Shown piece by piece: positions 27,497-36,834 of a stretch of DNA of 59,555 bases (position 1 is the stretch's first letter; each line of letters begins with the position of its first letter). A program made the translations under genes and the position numbers. The notes below the pieces were generated by a model. The model was not told where the DNA came from. It saw only the letters and a list, made by a program, of their open reading frames with translations, and made no database searches. The stretch spans positions 1-59,555 of the forward strand of contig JAFDYF010000070.1 in assembly GCA_018267575.1 (NCBI GenBank), written 5' to 3'. The DNA is from Bacteroidota bacterium. Its GTDB lineage: Bacteria; Bacteroidota; Bacteroidia; Chitinophagales; Chitinophagaceae.

Positions 27497-28192
27497 CTAG
27501 ACCTTAAAATATTGCTCCAATTCCTTCAACGTTTCTTCATTCTTTTGAAGATCCTTGATGATTTTTCCCTTTTCCATCAATAAGATCCTGGAGCACACAT
27601 CGGTTACATGGTTCAGGTCGTGACTGCTGATAAAGATGGTCATCCGTTTTTGCTCCTGCATTTCCTTCAGCATTTTGATCAACCGCATCTGCGTACTTGG
27701 GTCCAGGTTGGCAAAGGGTTCATCCAGTATCAGTATCTCGGGGTTTTGCAGCAAACAGGCAGCAATGCCCACTTTGAATTGGTTTCCCTTGGAAAGGTCG
27801 CGGATATATTTTCCACTTTTTAAAATAGAACCATCAAAAAAAGCATCAAAGGTTTTTAGGAATTCATCCACATCTGCTTTTGATCGGTTGTTCAGTTTCC
27901 CTACAAAATAAAAATATTCCTCCGGGGTAAGATAGCCTATCAAAAAACCTTCATCCAAATAGGCAGCGGTATAGGATTTCCAATCCTCACTAGTCGCCAC
28001 ATTTTTTTCTTTGGATAAAATTTGCCCACGGTCGGCCTTGATAAGGTCCAGTAACAAACGGAACAAAGTGGTTTTACCCGCCCCATTGTTCCCTACCAAA
28101 CCAACAGTTTCGCCCACATTAATCTGAAGTTGTTGAATATCCACCACAATTTCGCTACCATATGCCTTGCCAATATTGTCAACGATGATCAT
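27497..28192 (-). CDS. ABC transporter ATP-binding protein
   Basis: A 231-residue ATPase. Walker A is GNNGAGKTT, the signature is DLSKGNQFKVGIA (a variant of LSGGQ with Lys-Gly), Walker B is ILILDEPFANLDP, and the H-loop is ISSHDLNHV. The form is typical for Bacteroidota exporters paired with DUF5687 permeases. It starts five bases after the permease gene stop, so the two form one transporter. Substrate unknown. Confidence 0.93.
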   Translation of the reverse strand: MIIVDNIGKAYGSEIVVDIQQLQINVGETVGLVGNNGAGKTTLFRLLLDLIKADRGQILSKEKNVATSEDWKSYTAAYLDEGFLIGYLTPEEYFYFVGKLNNRSKADVDEFLKTFDAFFDGSILKSGKYIRDLSKGNQFKVGIAACLLQNPEILILDEPFANLDPSTQMRLIKMLKEMQEQKRMTIFISSHDLNHVTDVCSRILLMEKGKIIKDLQKNEETLKELEQYFKV

Positions 28193-28197
28193 AAAAT

Positions 28198-29673
28198 TTA
28201 TTTTTCCCTAAACCCTTGTAATATCAAATATTTACGTTTAAAAAATTCCTTGGTCAAAATGCCAATCCACCAATCCTGCAACAAAAAACTGATAAGGCCC
28301 GCAATGCCCAAAGCAGCGATGCCTGCCCATTTGTTGATCAATAAAGAAAAGGGAAGATAGATGGCTGTTGGAACAATCATTACTGCCAACATATAGAACC
28401 ATTGCGCCGCACTGGTTCCTTGGTAATTAAAAGCAGCCTTGCGATCAATATCAATTGCCTTATAACTGCGTGTGGCAAAATAAGCCACAATCAGCATATT
28501 GATACCGATATTATAAAGGAATGCTGCTATTTGGATCAGCACTATTTGCCAAGCCATAAAACCGTAGAGTGTGGATAGGAGGAAGATGATAGTGCTAACA
28601 GCTATGAGCAATAAAAATTTGCTCTTTATATAGGTACTCGCATGAAGGTTGGAGGACATCAAACCATCGAAATGACTGCTTTGCCACGCAAATAAAAATT
28701 GCCCATAGTTCATGATGAATAGACCTGTGATTATGATTGCCCCCATCAGAATAAAGCCCCAATCGCCATTGGTCAAGTATTGTGGTTTATAGAAAAGAAA
28801 GCCGTAGAAAAGAAATATAGTGGACAATATTAACATACTGCGTGGTCGTTTGTTCCTCAATAATAATTTTACATCCACTGCAATCAATTCGCCGATGGTT
28901 CCGAACCTGTCCAGAAATGTATAATCAGCTCCTTCTTTGCGTTTGCTCTTGCGTTCAATATCCTCTAGGTATAAATTTTTATATAAAAACCGATAGTTAT
29001 TTAAATAGGATAATACCGCCATCGCTATTGGGACAATGCACAACCATGGATGGAACAAGAACTTGCTGAATACAATAGTGGATACATGCGACAGGGAAAA
29101 CAGCTTGAAATAATCACAGAGCCCCAATACGGCTATTGCCACAAAAAAAATCACCAGCCACCAACTGTTCACAATGGTTTTCCGCTTGACAAAGAGTACG
29201 AGAAAATGATTAAAGAGAGTGAGTGCAAAAATGCTGATAAAAAAATTAGCAGATGCGGCTGCCCCATATTTTGCGGTTATGGTCACAATTGTAAATGGCA
29301 GAAACAGCAAGAGCGGGAGCAGGTTGAAAAAGTTGAAAATGGAACGGACATTGAGAAACTGGATTAGCTGGCTCCTGCGTATATTCTGTCCAAGATAAGG
29401 TTGAATGCTTAGTGTGGGTAGTTCTTGAACAAAAAAGCGGAACAGGATATCCACAAAAAAATAATAGAGGATAAATCCACAAAAAACCAATATGGTATCC
29501 TGTCCGGGAAAACCTTTTTCGATAAATGTTTTAAGGAAAATCCCAACGCTGATGGCGACCATCAGCAAATACAGCCCAATGAACCCTAGAAAAATTTGGA
29601 CTGCTAAGCTTTTGCCCGCACTGCGGGAGCGCCAAAAAGATTTCCATTCATGGGATAAGAGTGTGAACAGCAT
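28198..29673 (-). CDS. DUF5687-family ABC transporter permease
   Basis: A 491-residue inner-membrane protein with about 10-12 hydrophobic helices and no ATPase motif. The N terminus LLSHEWKSFWRSRSAGKSLA is the amphipathic entry seen in this family. The middle has a cytoplasmic segment with DYTFLDRFGTIGELIAVDVKLLLRNKRPR (in two parts across a loop), typical of DUF5687. It is the upstream partner of the ATPase. A second, smaller exporter of similar plan lies at 48376-50138. Confidence 0.85.
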   Translation of the reverse strand: MLFTLLSHEWKSFWRSRSAGKSLAVQIFLGFIGLYLLMVAISVGIFLKTFIEKGFPGQDTILVFCGFILYYFFVDILFRFFVQELPTLSIQPYLGQNIRRSQLIQFLNVRSIFNFFNLLPLLLFLPFTIVTITAKYGAAASANFFISIFALTLFNHFLVLFVKRKTIVNSWWLVIFFVAIAVLGLCDYFKLFSLSHVSTIVFSKFLFHPWLCIVPIAMAVLSYLNNYRFLYKNLYLEDIERKSKRKEGADYTFLDRFGTIGELIAVDVKLLLRNKRPRSMLILSTIFLFYGFLFYKPQYLTNGDWGFILMGAIIITGLFIMNYGQFLFAWQSSHFDGLMSSNLHASTYIKSKFLLLIAVSTIIFLLSTLYGFMAWQIVLIQIAAFLYNIGINMLIVAYFATRSYKAIDIDRKAAFNYQGTSAAQWFYMLAVMIVPTAIYLPFSLLINKWAGIAALGIAGLISFLLQDWWIGILTKEFFKRKYLILQGFREK

Positions 29674-29701
29674 AATTCAAACTTATGGATAAAGGTAGGG
29701 A

Positions 29702-29983
29702 TTATCTCAGTTTCAACTGCACCACATTTTCAATATGATGTGTATGCGGGAACATATCCACGGGTTGAATTTTGGTCACAGTGTATTTTTCGTTTAACTA
29801 ATTCAAATCCCTTGCTTGTGTTGCGGGATTGCAACTGACATATACGATCAATGGGGCTTCGATATCCAATAATTTTCTTACCAGTTTTTCGTGCATGCCG
29901 GCTCGTGGGGGATCGGTGATGATCACATCAGGTTTGCCATGCGCTGCAAAAAATTCATCATTGCAAATGTTCCTGCCTCTTCT
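29702..29983 (-). pseudogene. rlmD: remnant of 23S rRNA (uracil-C5)-methyltransferase (rlmD/rumA C-terminal end)
   Basis: Reading leftward, about 94 codons match the C terminus of RlmD: NICNDEFFAAHGKPDV, then IITDPPRAGMHEKLVRKLL, then IVYVSCNPATQARDL, and finally KIQPVDMFPHTHHIENVVQ and a stop at 29702-29704. The catalytic-cysteine motif SCNPATQARDL is still readable. An in-frame TAG interrupts it at 29798-29800 and a TAA lies at 29984-29986, beyond which the homology is lost. The TRAM domain and most of the SAM domain are absent. This is a 5'-deleted, eroded gene; an intact paralogue elsewhere is expected. Confidence 0.85.
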
Positions 29984-29986
29984 TTA

Positions 29987-30228
29987 GGCAATCAGCAAAC
30001 TGCTGGTAGGATTTTCTTTATAGCTCTTTTCACATCTTATTATTATGATGGATCACCCCACTGCCCCTAAGTTTGTAGAGCAATGGATAATGATGGATGA
30101 ATGCTTTTGATTGGCTTTACGATAATGGTAAATTACAGTACTATTATGTTGTAGGAGAATTTTTAACTATTGACAAATCACATTTAACTTAGCACCAATT
30201 ATATTTTCCAATCTATTAATAAATACAC
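29987..30228. other. gene-free stretch upstream of tricorn-like gene
   Basis: AT-rich, with no open frame that looks coding. It holds further decayed sequence next to the rlmD remnant and presumably the promoter of the downstream protease, but no perfect TAnnTTTG element was found. Confidence 0.4.
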
Positions 30229-33200
30229 ATGAGAAAGATTCTTGCTTTATGCATTGCAAATCTATTTGCAACCGTTTATTTGTATGCCCAGATTGATGCT
30301 GGGTTATTTCATTTTCCGGATGTATCAAAAAACGAAATCATTTTTTCCTATGCCAATGATTTGTGGATAGTGCCCAAAGAAGGGGGCACTGCTATTAAAT
30401 TGGTATCCCCTCCCGGCGTGGAGACCTATCCCAAATTTTCTCCCGATGGCCGCCATGTGGCGTTCACTGGTAATTACGATGGCAATAAGGATGTTTATGT
30501 ATTGCCCATTACGGGTGGCGTTCCCCTTCGCATTACCGAGCATGGTTATTACGACCGGGTGGTGGACTGGACCCCTGATGGCAAATCGGTTTTGTTTGCT
30601 TCTACCCGCGAAAGTGGCAAGATGAGGTTTAACCAATTCTACACCATCCCCGCAGCGGGCGGTGCTGCCACAAAATTGCCGCTTGCCTATGCGGAATATG
30701 GTTCCTATTCCCCCGATGGCAATCAGATTGCCCTCACTTTCCGCACACAGGTTGGCCGCAATTGGAAACGCTACCGCGGTGGCTGGAAAGCGGATATCTA
30801 TATTTTCGATCTTAAGACGCTTAGCTCAACCAATATCTCATCGGGCGAAACAGCAGGCAATGAATTTCCCATGTGGCGTGGCAATCTCATCTATTTTATT
30901 TCCGACCGCGGCAGCGAAAAAAGGATGAACCTTTGGTGCTATCATACCACCGATAAATCCTTTGAGCAGCTCACCCATTTTACGGATTATGATGTCCATT
31001 TCCCCTCCATGGGACCCGATGATATTGTGTTTGAAAACGGCGGCAAGCTTTATTTGTTTGGCATGGATGCAAAGCAATTGAAAGAAGTGAAGGTAAATGT
31101 GGTGGAAGATGATATTTACCTAAAACCAAAATTGGTAAATGCAGAAAAATATATTGACCACGCAAACATTAGTCCCGATGGCAACCGTGTATTGATAGAG
31201 GCCAGGGGCGATCTGTTTTCCCTGCCTGCCGAAAATGGTTTTGTAAAAGATCTCACCCAAACTTCGGGTATTGCTGAACGTTACCCATCCTGGTCACCCG
31301 ACGGAAAGACCATTGCTTTTTGGAGCGACCAATCGGGAGAATATGAATTATGGATGATGCAGCCCGACAATCCCAAATCCGCCAGAAAGCTTACGGATTA
31401 TGGCGCAGGTTTTAGATATTCCTTGTACTGGTCTCCCGATAGTAAAAAGCTGGCTTTTATTGATAAGGCCATGCATATTCAGATCTATGACATCGAGACC
31501 AATCAAACCACCCAAGTGGACAAAGCGATGCGTTTCATGCAGGGCGGTTTGGAAAATTTCAGTTGCAGTTGGTCGCCCGACAGTCGCTGGGTAACTTATT
31601 TCCGCGATCTTTCGAACCAGCACAACGCCGTTTTTATTTACGATTATAAAAACAAAGCGCTCCATCAGGTCACCGATGGTTTTTACAGTGCAAGCAATCC
31701 CGTATTTGATACAGAAGGCAAATATCTTTACCTGCTTACCAGTCAGTCTTTCAACCCATCATATAGCGACCTCGACAATACGTTCATTTATGCCAATTCC
31801 ACCCAGGTAGCAGCGATCAGCCTGCGGAAAGATGTTCCTTCCTTATTGTATCCCAAAAACGATACCGTAGCTGTCAAGGAAGAAAAGAATAAAACAGAAA
31901 AGCCAAAGGAAAAGGAGAAAAAAGGAAAGAAAGAAGGCGATAAAAAAGAGGAAGATAAAAAGCCCGACATAAAACCGGTTGACATCGATTTTGATGGTTT
32001 TGAATCTAGAATGGTTATCCTGCCAGCAAAAGCGGGTAACTATGGCACCTTGGCTGCCGTAAAGGGAAAGATTTTGTACATGAAATTGAGCAACACAGGT
32101 GAAACGGATGCACAGCCAACACTCAAATATTTCGATACAGAGAAAAGGGAGGAAAAAAATATCATCAGCAATATTGACGACTTTCTGGTTTCAGCAGATG
32201 GTTTAAAACTATTGGTAAGGCATGGCAATAGCTTTGCCGTGATCAAACCAGAGGAAGGGCAAAAAATGGATAAGCCTCTTCACCTAAATGAAATGACCAT
32301 GATGGTAAACCCCAAAGAAGAGTGGCAGCAAATTTTTACAGATGCTTGGAGACTGGAGCGGGATTATTTTTACGACCCCAACATGCATGGCGTTGATTGG
32401 AATGCGGTGCGGGTTAAATATGCAGCCATGCTCAAAGGGGCCATGACAAGGGAAGATGTTGATTTTATTATTGGGGAAATGATTGGGGAGTTGAGCTCAT
32501 CGCATACCTATCATGGTGGTGGCGACCTGGAAACGGAAAAACGTGCTTCCGTTGGCTACCTCGGTGTGAACTGGGAAGCCGATGGGAAATACTATCGGAT
32601 AAAAGAGATTATCCATGGAGCTCCATGGGATGCGACCACCCGTTCGCCCTTATCTCAACCGGATACAAAGATCAAGGAAGGGGATTATATACTCGCTGTG
32701 AATGGGGTGCCTTTGACCACCGAGCAGGAACCCTTTGCCGCTTTTCAAGACCTCGCCAATAAAACCGTGGAACTCACTTACAATTCAGTAGCAAGTTGGA
32801 CCGGGGCAAAAACAGCCATTGTACAAACGATGGCTGATGAATACCGATTGCGCAACCTCGCTTGGATAGAGAGCAATCGCAAACAAGTGGAGAAACAAAC
32901 CAATGGGGAAGTGGGATATATTTATGTGCCAAGTACAGGTGTTGATGGACAGAATGAATTGATGCGACAGTTCAATGCGCAATGGGACAAGAAAGGATTG
33001 ATCATCGACGAAAGATTTAATGATGGCGGGCAAATTCCCGACCGCTTTATTGAAATGCTCAATAGAAAACCCTATTCCTATTGGGCCACCCGGGATGGCG
33101 CTTCCTGGCCTTGGCCACCCTACGCACATTTTGGCCCAAAAGTGATGTTGATCAATGGCTGGAGTGGTTCGGGCGGCGATGCTTTCCCTTATTATTTTAG

Positions 33201-33504
33201 GGAAAGAAATCTGGGCCCACTGATTGGCGCCAGAACCTGGGGTGGTTTGATTGGTATCAGTGGTTATCCCAAACTGATTGATGGCGGTAGCATTACAGCA
33301 CCTTCTTTCCGATTGTACAATCTGGATGGCACTTGGTTCAAGGAAGGGCATGGGGTAGATCCAGATATCGATGTGGAAGAAGACCTCGGTTCAATGGCCA
33401 AGGGAATTGATCCACAACTGGAACGGGCCATTACCGAAATTAAAAATCTGGTGATAAAGAAAGGCTTCACCGAACCCAAACAACCACCTTATGAAAAACG
33501 TTGA
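30229..33504 (+). CDS. tricorn-like S41 peptidase with beta-propeller domains
   Basis: A 1091-residue exported protease. The signal peptide ends near residue 21 (LYLYA-type end, YLYAQ). Two beta-propeller regions with repeated SPDG/TPDG (PD40) units follow, to about residue 540. A Lys/Glu-rich linker spans about 544-585, then a helical and PDZ region to about 865, and the S41 core. Catalytic residues are the Ser-His in SSSHTYHGG (about 756), the nucleophile in GWSGSGGDAF (about 980) and the Glu in FKEGHGVDPD. Tricorn cuts oligopeptides fed through the propellers; location here is periplasmic. Single gene. Confidence 0.93.
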   Translation: MRKILALCIANLFATVYLYAQIDAGLFHFPDVSKNEIIFSYANDLWIVPKEGGTAIKLVSPPGVETYPKFSPDGRHVAFTGNYDGNKDVYVLPITGGVPLRITEHGYYDRVVDWTPDGKSVLFASTRESGKMRFNQFYTIPAAGGAATKLPLAYAEYGSYSPDGNQIALTFRTQVGRNWKRYRGGWKADIYIFDLKTLSSTNISSGETAGNEFPMWRGNLIYFISDRGSEKRMNLWCYHTTDKSFEQLTHFTDYDVHFPSMGPDDIVFENGGKLYLFGMDAKQLKEVKVNVVEDDIYLKPKLVNAEKYIDHANISPDGNRVLIEARGDLFSLPAENGFVKDLTQTSGIAERYPSWSPDGKTIAFWSDQSGEYELWMMQPDNPKSARKLTDYGAGFRYSLYWSPDSKKLAFIDKAMHIQIYDIETNQTTQVDKAMRFMQGGLENFSCSWSPDSRWVTYFRDLSNQHNAVFIYDYKNKALHQVTDGFYSASNPVFDTEGKYLYLLTSQSFNPSYSDLDNTFIYANSTQVAAISLRKDVPSLLYPKNDTVAVKEEKNKTEKPKEKEKKGKKEGDKKEEDKKPDIKPVDIDFDGFESRMVILPAKAGNYGTLAAVKGKILYMKLSNTGETDAQPTLKYFDTEKREEKNIISNIDDFLVSADGLKLLVRHGNSFAVIKPEEGQKMDKPLHLNEMTMMVNPKEEWQQIFTDAWRLERDYFYDPNMHGVDWNAVRVKYAAMLKGAMTREDVDFIIGEMIGELSSSHTYHGGGDLETEKRASVGYLGVNWEADGKYYRIKEIIHGAPWDATTRSPLSQPDTKIKEGDYILAVNGVPLTTEQEPFAAFQDLANKTVELTYNSVASWTGAKTAIVQTMADEYRLRNLAWIESNRKQVEKQTNGEVGYIYVPSTGVDGQNELMRQFNAQWDKKGLIIDERFNDGGQIPDRFIEMLNRKPYSYWATRDGASWPWPPYAHFGPKVMLINGWSGSGGDAFPYYFRERNLGPLIGARTWGGLIGISGYPKLIDGGSITAPSFRLYNLDGTWFKEGHGVDPDIDVEEDLGSMAKGIDPQLERAITEIKNLVIKKGFTEPKQPPYEKR

Positions 33505-33539
33505 TTGGGTTTATATAATAAGCTAATATGAATATTGGG

Positions 33540-33572
33540 ATGGGTTTCAATTCTTTTGATTGGAACCCATTC
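33540..33572. terminator. bidirectional terminator-like hairpin
   Basis: TGGGTTTCAAT pairs with ATTGGAACCCA (one wobble) around a short T-rich loop, downstream of the tricorn-like gene and between convergent units. T tract is weak. Confidence 0.4.
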
Positions 33573-33766
33573 TCATTACATAGGTATGAGCAACAGTTAG
33601 GATGATAAATTCTTCACTATGCCATGATTCGAGGAGAAAAAAACCAAGGCCTAGCGCGATGATTTTTCCATTCAACAAAACCAGATCGACCTTTTGCAAA
33701 AACTGATTATAGGGCATAGAAGAAATTAAAAGCCTCAAGCTAGGCTTGCAAACAGAGTATACAGCG

Positions 33767-36340
33767 CTACTCTGTATTTTTTTTCAAGGGTATGGTTACC
33801 AAAAGCGAAAAGCCATTTCCCACAGAACTCAGAAACTTTGCCTCCCCATTGAAAACACTTAGCCTAGCTTTGATATTGCGGATACCAATTCCTTCAACCA
33901 CTTTTTCTGGATCCATCCCCACCCCATTGTCCTTGATAGAAAGTTGGAAATAATCATCTTCTGTGTCCAAAGCTATTTGCACCAAGCTGGCTTTTGAATG
34001 TTTGACTATATTACTGCACTGTTCTTGTAAAATTCTATAAATGGTCAATTTTTGCCCATCCGTAAGCAATGTTTCATCGAAATGATTTGCATCCAACTTT
34101 AAGTCCATTCCAATGGCTTGGATCATGTTTTTGCAGAGCAGATTCAATAATTCAATTAGCCCTGATGTTAAAAAATCCGGGCCGACCAATCTATGCGCAA
34201 TCATCCTATTTTGTTCTATAGCAGATTGGATATTTTGCATAGAAACATGGATGCACTCAGCGGTTTTTTCTGGGTTGTTCTTGGCAATGGATAGAAAAAG
34301 GACCGTGCCTGCCAGTATCTGGTTCACATTATCGTGCAGTTCTTGGCCAATTACATTTCTTTCGATTTCCTGCGCCTCAATAGCTGTTGCGGTAATTTTT
34401 AATTGCTCTTCTTTTTGCCTTTTGATCAGCTCATCCTGCAGTTTTCTTTTTTCTGTGATATCCGCGATGGCCCCGAACGCCTTGATGGGCTTTCCGTTTT
34501 TATCCCTTACAAAAAAAGCTTGGTTCATCACAAATACAAAACTACCATGGCCATTGGAGGCACTATATTCTTCTTGCCATAATTTTACCAAAGGGTCATG
34601 GACGGCCTTGATAAAACTCGTTTTCACGCTTTCCCTATAAGTATCCGAAATTTCTTGGTCGCCCGGTCCAAATTCCCAATCGAAGGTTTTGCTTTGATTG
34701 AGAATAAAATCCTTGCTTTGGTACACCGTATAGATATTGGTGTCAAAATTCAGCTCCCAGATTACATCGGAGGTGGCTTCTGTTACATATTGAAAACGTT
34801 CATTGCTTTGCTCTAGTTCCTCCTCCTGTTTTTTTCTGCTGCTGATATCCAACATGGCACCCACCATACGGTATGGTTGGGATTCTCTATCATAAAGGAT
34901 ATTCCCATAGTCCAAAATAAAGGCTTCTGTACCATCGGCCTTGATAAAACGGTATTCATCCCTCCAGGAATTTCGCTTTTCTGCAAAACAGGCACGTATA
35001 CCCGAAATAACCCTTTCTTTATCATCAGGATGCACATAATCCTGCCAAGAACTGATATCCTTTGCTGTTTGGCTTTCATTATACCCAAAATAGCTGTAGT
35101 AATTCGAATTCCACCAGAGATGGTTCGTCTTTATGTCCCAATCCCAGATCACATCATTGGTTGCACTGGTTACCAGCTCAAACCGTTCATTGGATATTTG
35201 GATCAGCTCCTCCGCTTTTTTTCTTTCACTGATATCTTGGACAAGAGAAAGTATGGTGGCCACATTTCCTTCGGCATCCCTTAATACCGAATTGTACCAT
35301 TCGGTCCAGATCACCTTACCAGATTTTGTTTTACACCTGCATTGTATGCTATTCCTATCCATTTCCCCTTGCAACATACTGTCGGTAATATTTTTCACAT
35401 ATGCCAAGTCAGGTTCATCAACTATATCCAATCCAGAATGGAATGCTTTCTTAAATGCATTTTCTGTCCATCCAAAAATTTCCTCCGCGTGTTTTGACCA
35501 ATATTTCAACTGGATTTGGGCATCCCATTCAATAAACCCCAGGGGAGCCTGCTCAATATGAAAACTGAGCCGGTCATGGGCCGTCCTCAATGCTTCTTCG
35601 ATTTTCTTTTTTTCTGTAATGTCCGTTCTGATGGATAGGTATTGGTAGGGCTTGCCCATTTTGTTGAGAAATGGTATGATAAAAGTGTCCACCCAATAAA
35701 TGCTCCCATCCTTTGCAAGGTTCCTAAACTCACCTCTCCAGATCTGGCCATTGGCAATAGTGGCCCAAAGGTTTTTTATAAATGCTGCTGGATGGTACCC
35801 GGAATTGATGATGCGATGGTCTTGCCCAATCAATTCGTTGGCATTATACATTGATATCTTGCAAAAATTTTGGTTGGCATATAGGATGATCCCTTTCTGA
35901 TTTGTAATGGCTACTATGGCTGATTGGTCCAGGGCATATTTATAATCGGCAACCTCTTTGAGTGCTTTGCGGTTCTGCAGCGCTGAATGGATAGCCCCAG
36001 AAAGCCTTGTCATCCGATCTTTTAGGATATAGTCATCGGCACCTAGCTTGATCATTTTTGCGGCATACTCTTCCGATACGGTACCAGTGACTAAAATAAA
36101 CGGAACATGCTGTTGCCATTGCCTCGTGATTTTTAGTGCCTCGGCCGAATCGAAACTCGGCAGGGAATGGTCGGAAAGCACCACATCGGGCACAAATTTT
36201 TCAAGGCTATCCAAGAAACTGCTTTTGTCCATGGCAATATGGAATTCCAATTGGGGGTTTTCCTTAAGCAGTAAACGTTTGATCAATTCTGCATCTGTAA
36301 TGCTATCTTCCAGTATTAATATCTTCAAATGCGTTTCCAT
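33767..36340 (-). CDS. multi-PAS hybrid histidine kinase with N-terminal receiver (HisKA_3 type)
   Basis: An 857-residue soluble sensor. The order is: receiver domain (1-125, phospho-acceptor D57 in VVLSDHSLPS), four PAS domains (about 140-640, each closing with a DITEKK/DISERK-type PAC end), a HisKA_3 dimerisation domain with the phospho-histidine in IGQELHDNVNQILAG, and a HATPase with NIVKHSKASLV and DNGVGMDP. HisKA_3 kinases usually feed LuxR-type regulators, but none is adjacent. No membrane segment. It is the last gene of a three-gene unit; two bases separate it from the upstream response regulator. Confidence 0.93.
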   Translation of the reverse strand: METHLKILILEDSITDAELIKRLLLKENPQLEFHIAMDKSSFLDSLEKFVPDVVLSDHSLPSFDSAEALKITRQWQQHVPFILVTGTVSEEYAAKMIKLGADDYILKDRMTRLSGAIHSALQNRKALKEVADYKYALDQSAIVAITNQKGIILYANQNFCKISMYNANELIGQDHRIINSGYHPAAFIKNLWATIANGQIWRGEFRNLAKDGSIYWVDTFIIPFLNKMGKPYQYLSIRTDITEKKKIEEALRTAHDRLSFHIEQAPLGFIEWDAQIQLKYWSKHAEEIFGWTENAFKKAFHSGLDIVDEPDLAYVKNITDSMLQGEMDRNSIQCRCKTKSGKVIWTEWYNSVLRDAEGNVATILSLVQDISERKKAEELIQISNERFELVTSATNDVIWDWDIKTNHLWWNSNYYSYFGYNESQTAKDISSWQDYVHPDDKERVISGIRACFAEKRNSWRDEYRFIKADGTEAFILDYGNILYDRESQPYRMVGAMLDISSRKKQEEELEQSNERFQYVTEATSDVIWELNFDTNIYTVYQSKDFILNQSKTFDWEFGPGDQEISDTYRESVKTSFIKAVHDPLVKLWQEEYSASNGHGSFVFVMNQAFFVRDKNGKPIKAFGAIADITEKRKLQDELIKRQKEEQLKITATAIEAQEIERNVIGQELHDNVNQILAGTVLFLSIAKNNPEKTAECIHVSMQNIQSAIEQNRMIAHRLVGPDFLTSGLIELLNLLCKNMIQAIGMDLKLDANHFDETLLTDGQKLTIYRILQEQCSNIVKHSKASLVQIALDTEDDYFQLSIKDNGVGMDPEKVVEGIGIRNIKARLSVFNGEAKFLSSVGNGFSLLVTIPLKKNTE

Positions 36341-36342
36341 AA

Positions 36343-36831
36343 TTAAAAGGGAGAATGGTTGAGCAATAGCCAGTAATAACCCAAGTTTTTAATGGCACTG
36401 GCAAAATTTATAAAGTTCACCGGTTTCACGATATAACTATTGGCGCCTAGTTTATAGCATCTTTGTATATCCGTATTCTCATTGGACGAGGTAAGGATGA
36501 TGACAGGTATCTTGGCAGTACGTGGGTCGGTCTTGATGGCTTCCAGCACTTCAATCCCATTGACTTTGGGCATTTGTATATCCAGCAATATCAGTTTTGG
36601 AGGGAATTGGATTTTGCGGGTCCCCAGATAACTGCGGTTGGCAAAAATAAAATCCAATGCCTCCTCACCATCTTTAACATGATATAGCTGGTTGGCCATA
36701 TTATGCTTTTTCAGTTCCCGGATGGTAAGTTCTGCATCGTCCATATTATCTTCCACGAGCAATACTTCCACCATATTGGGGTCATTGGGCATGTTGTTAG
36801 ATTTTGTGGTTAAAATAAAATGGGGATCCAT
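36343..36831 (-). CDS. single-domain response regulator (Rcp1-like)
   Basis: A 162-residue receiver-only protein. It has [20 protein letters not shown] at the start, an extended loop typical of Rcp1-type regulators, the phospho-acceptor Asp in [14 protein letters not shown], the switch TSSNENTDI and the Lys of SYIVKPVNF. The start at 36831 is three bases after the kinase stop, consistent with coupling; an ATG 39 bases further in is an alternative. It probably carries phosphate from the PAS kinase upstream to the hybrid kinase downstream. Confidence 0.92.
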   Translation of the reverse strand: MDPHFILTTKSNNMPNDPNMVEVLLVEDNMDDAELTIRELKKHNMANQLYHVKDGEEALDFIFANRSYLGTRKIQFPPKLILLDIQMPKVNGIEVLEAIKTDPRTAKIPVIILTSSNENTDIQRCYKLGANSYIVKPVNFINFASAIKNLGYYWLLLNHSPF

Positions 36832-36834
36832 GAA

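Noticed and set aside
33547..33738. 63-codon leftward frame between the tricorn-like gene and the hybrid kinase
   Set aside because: It overlaps a terminator-like hairpin and shows no recognisable domain or signal.
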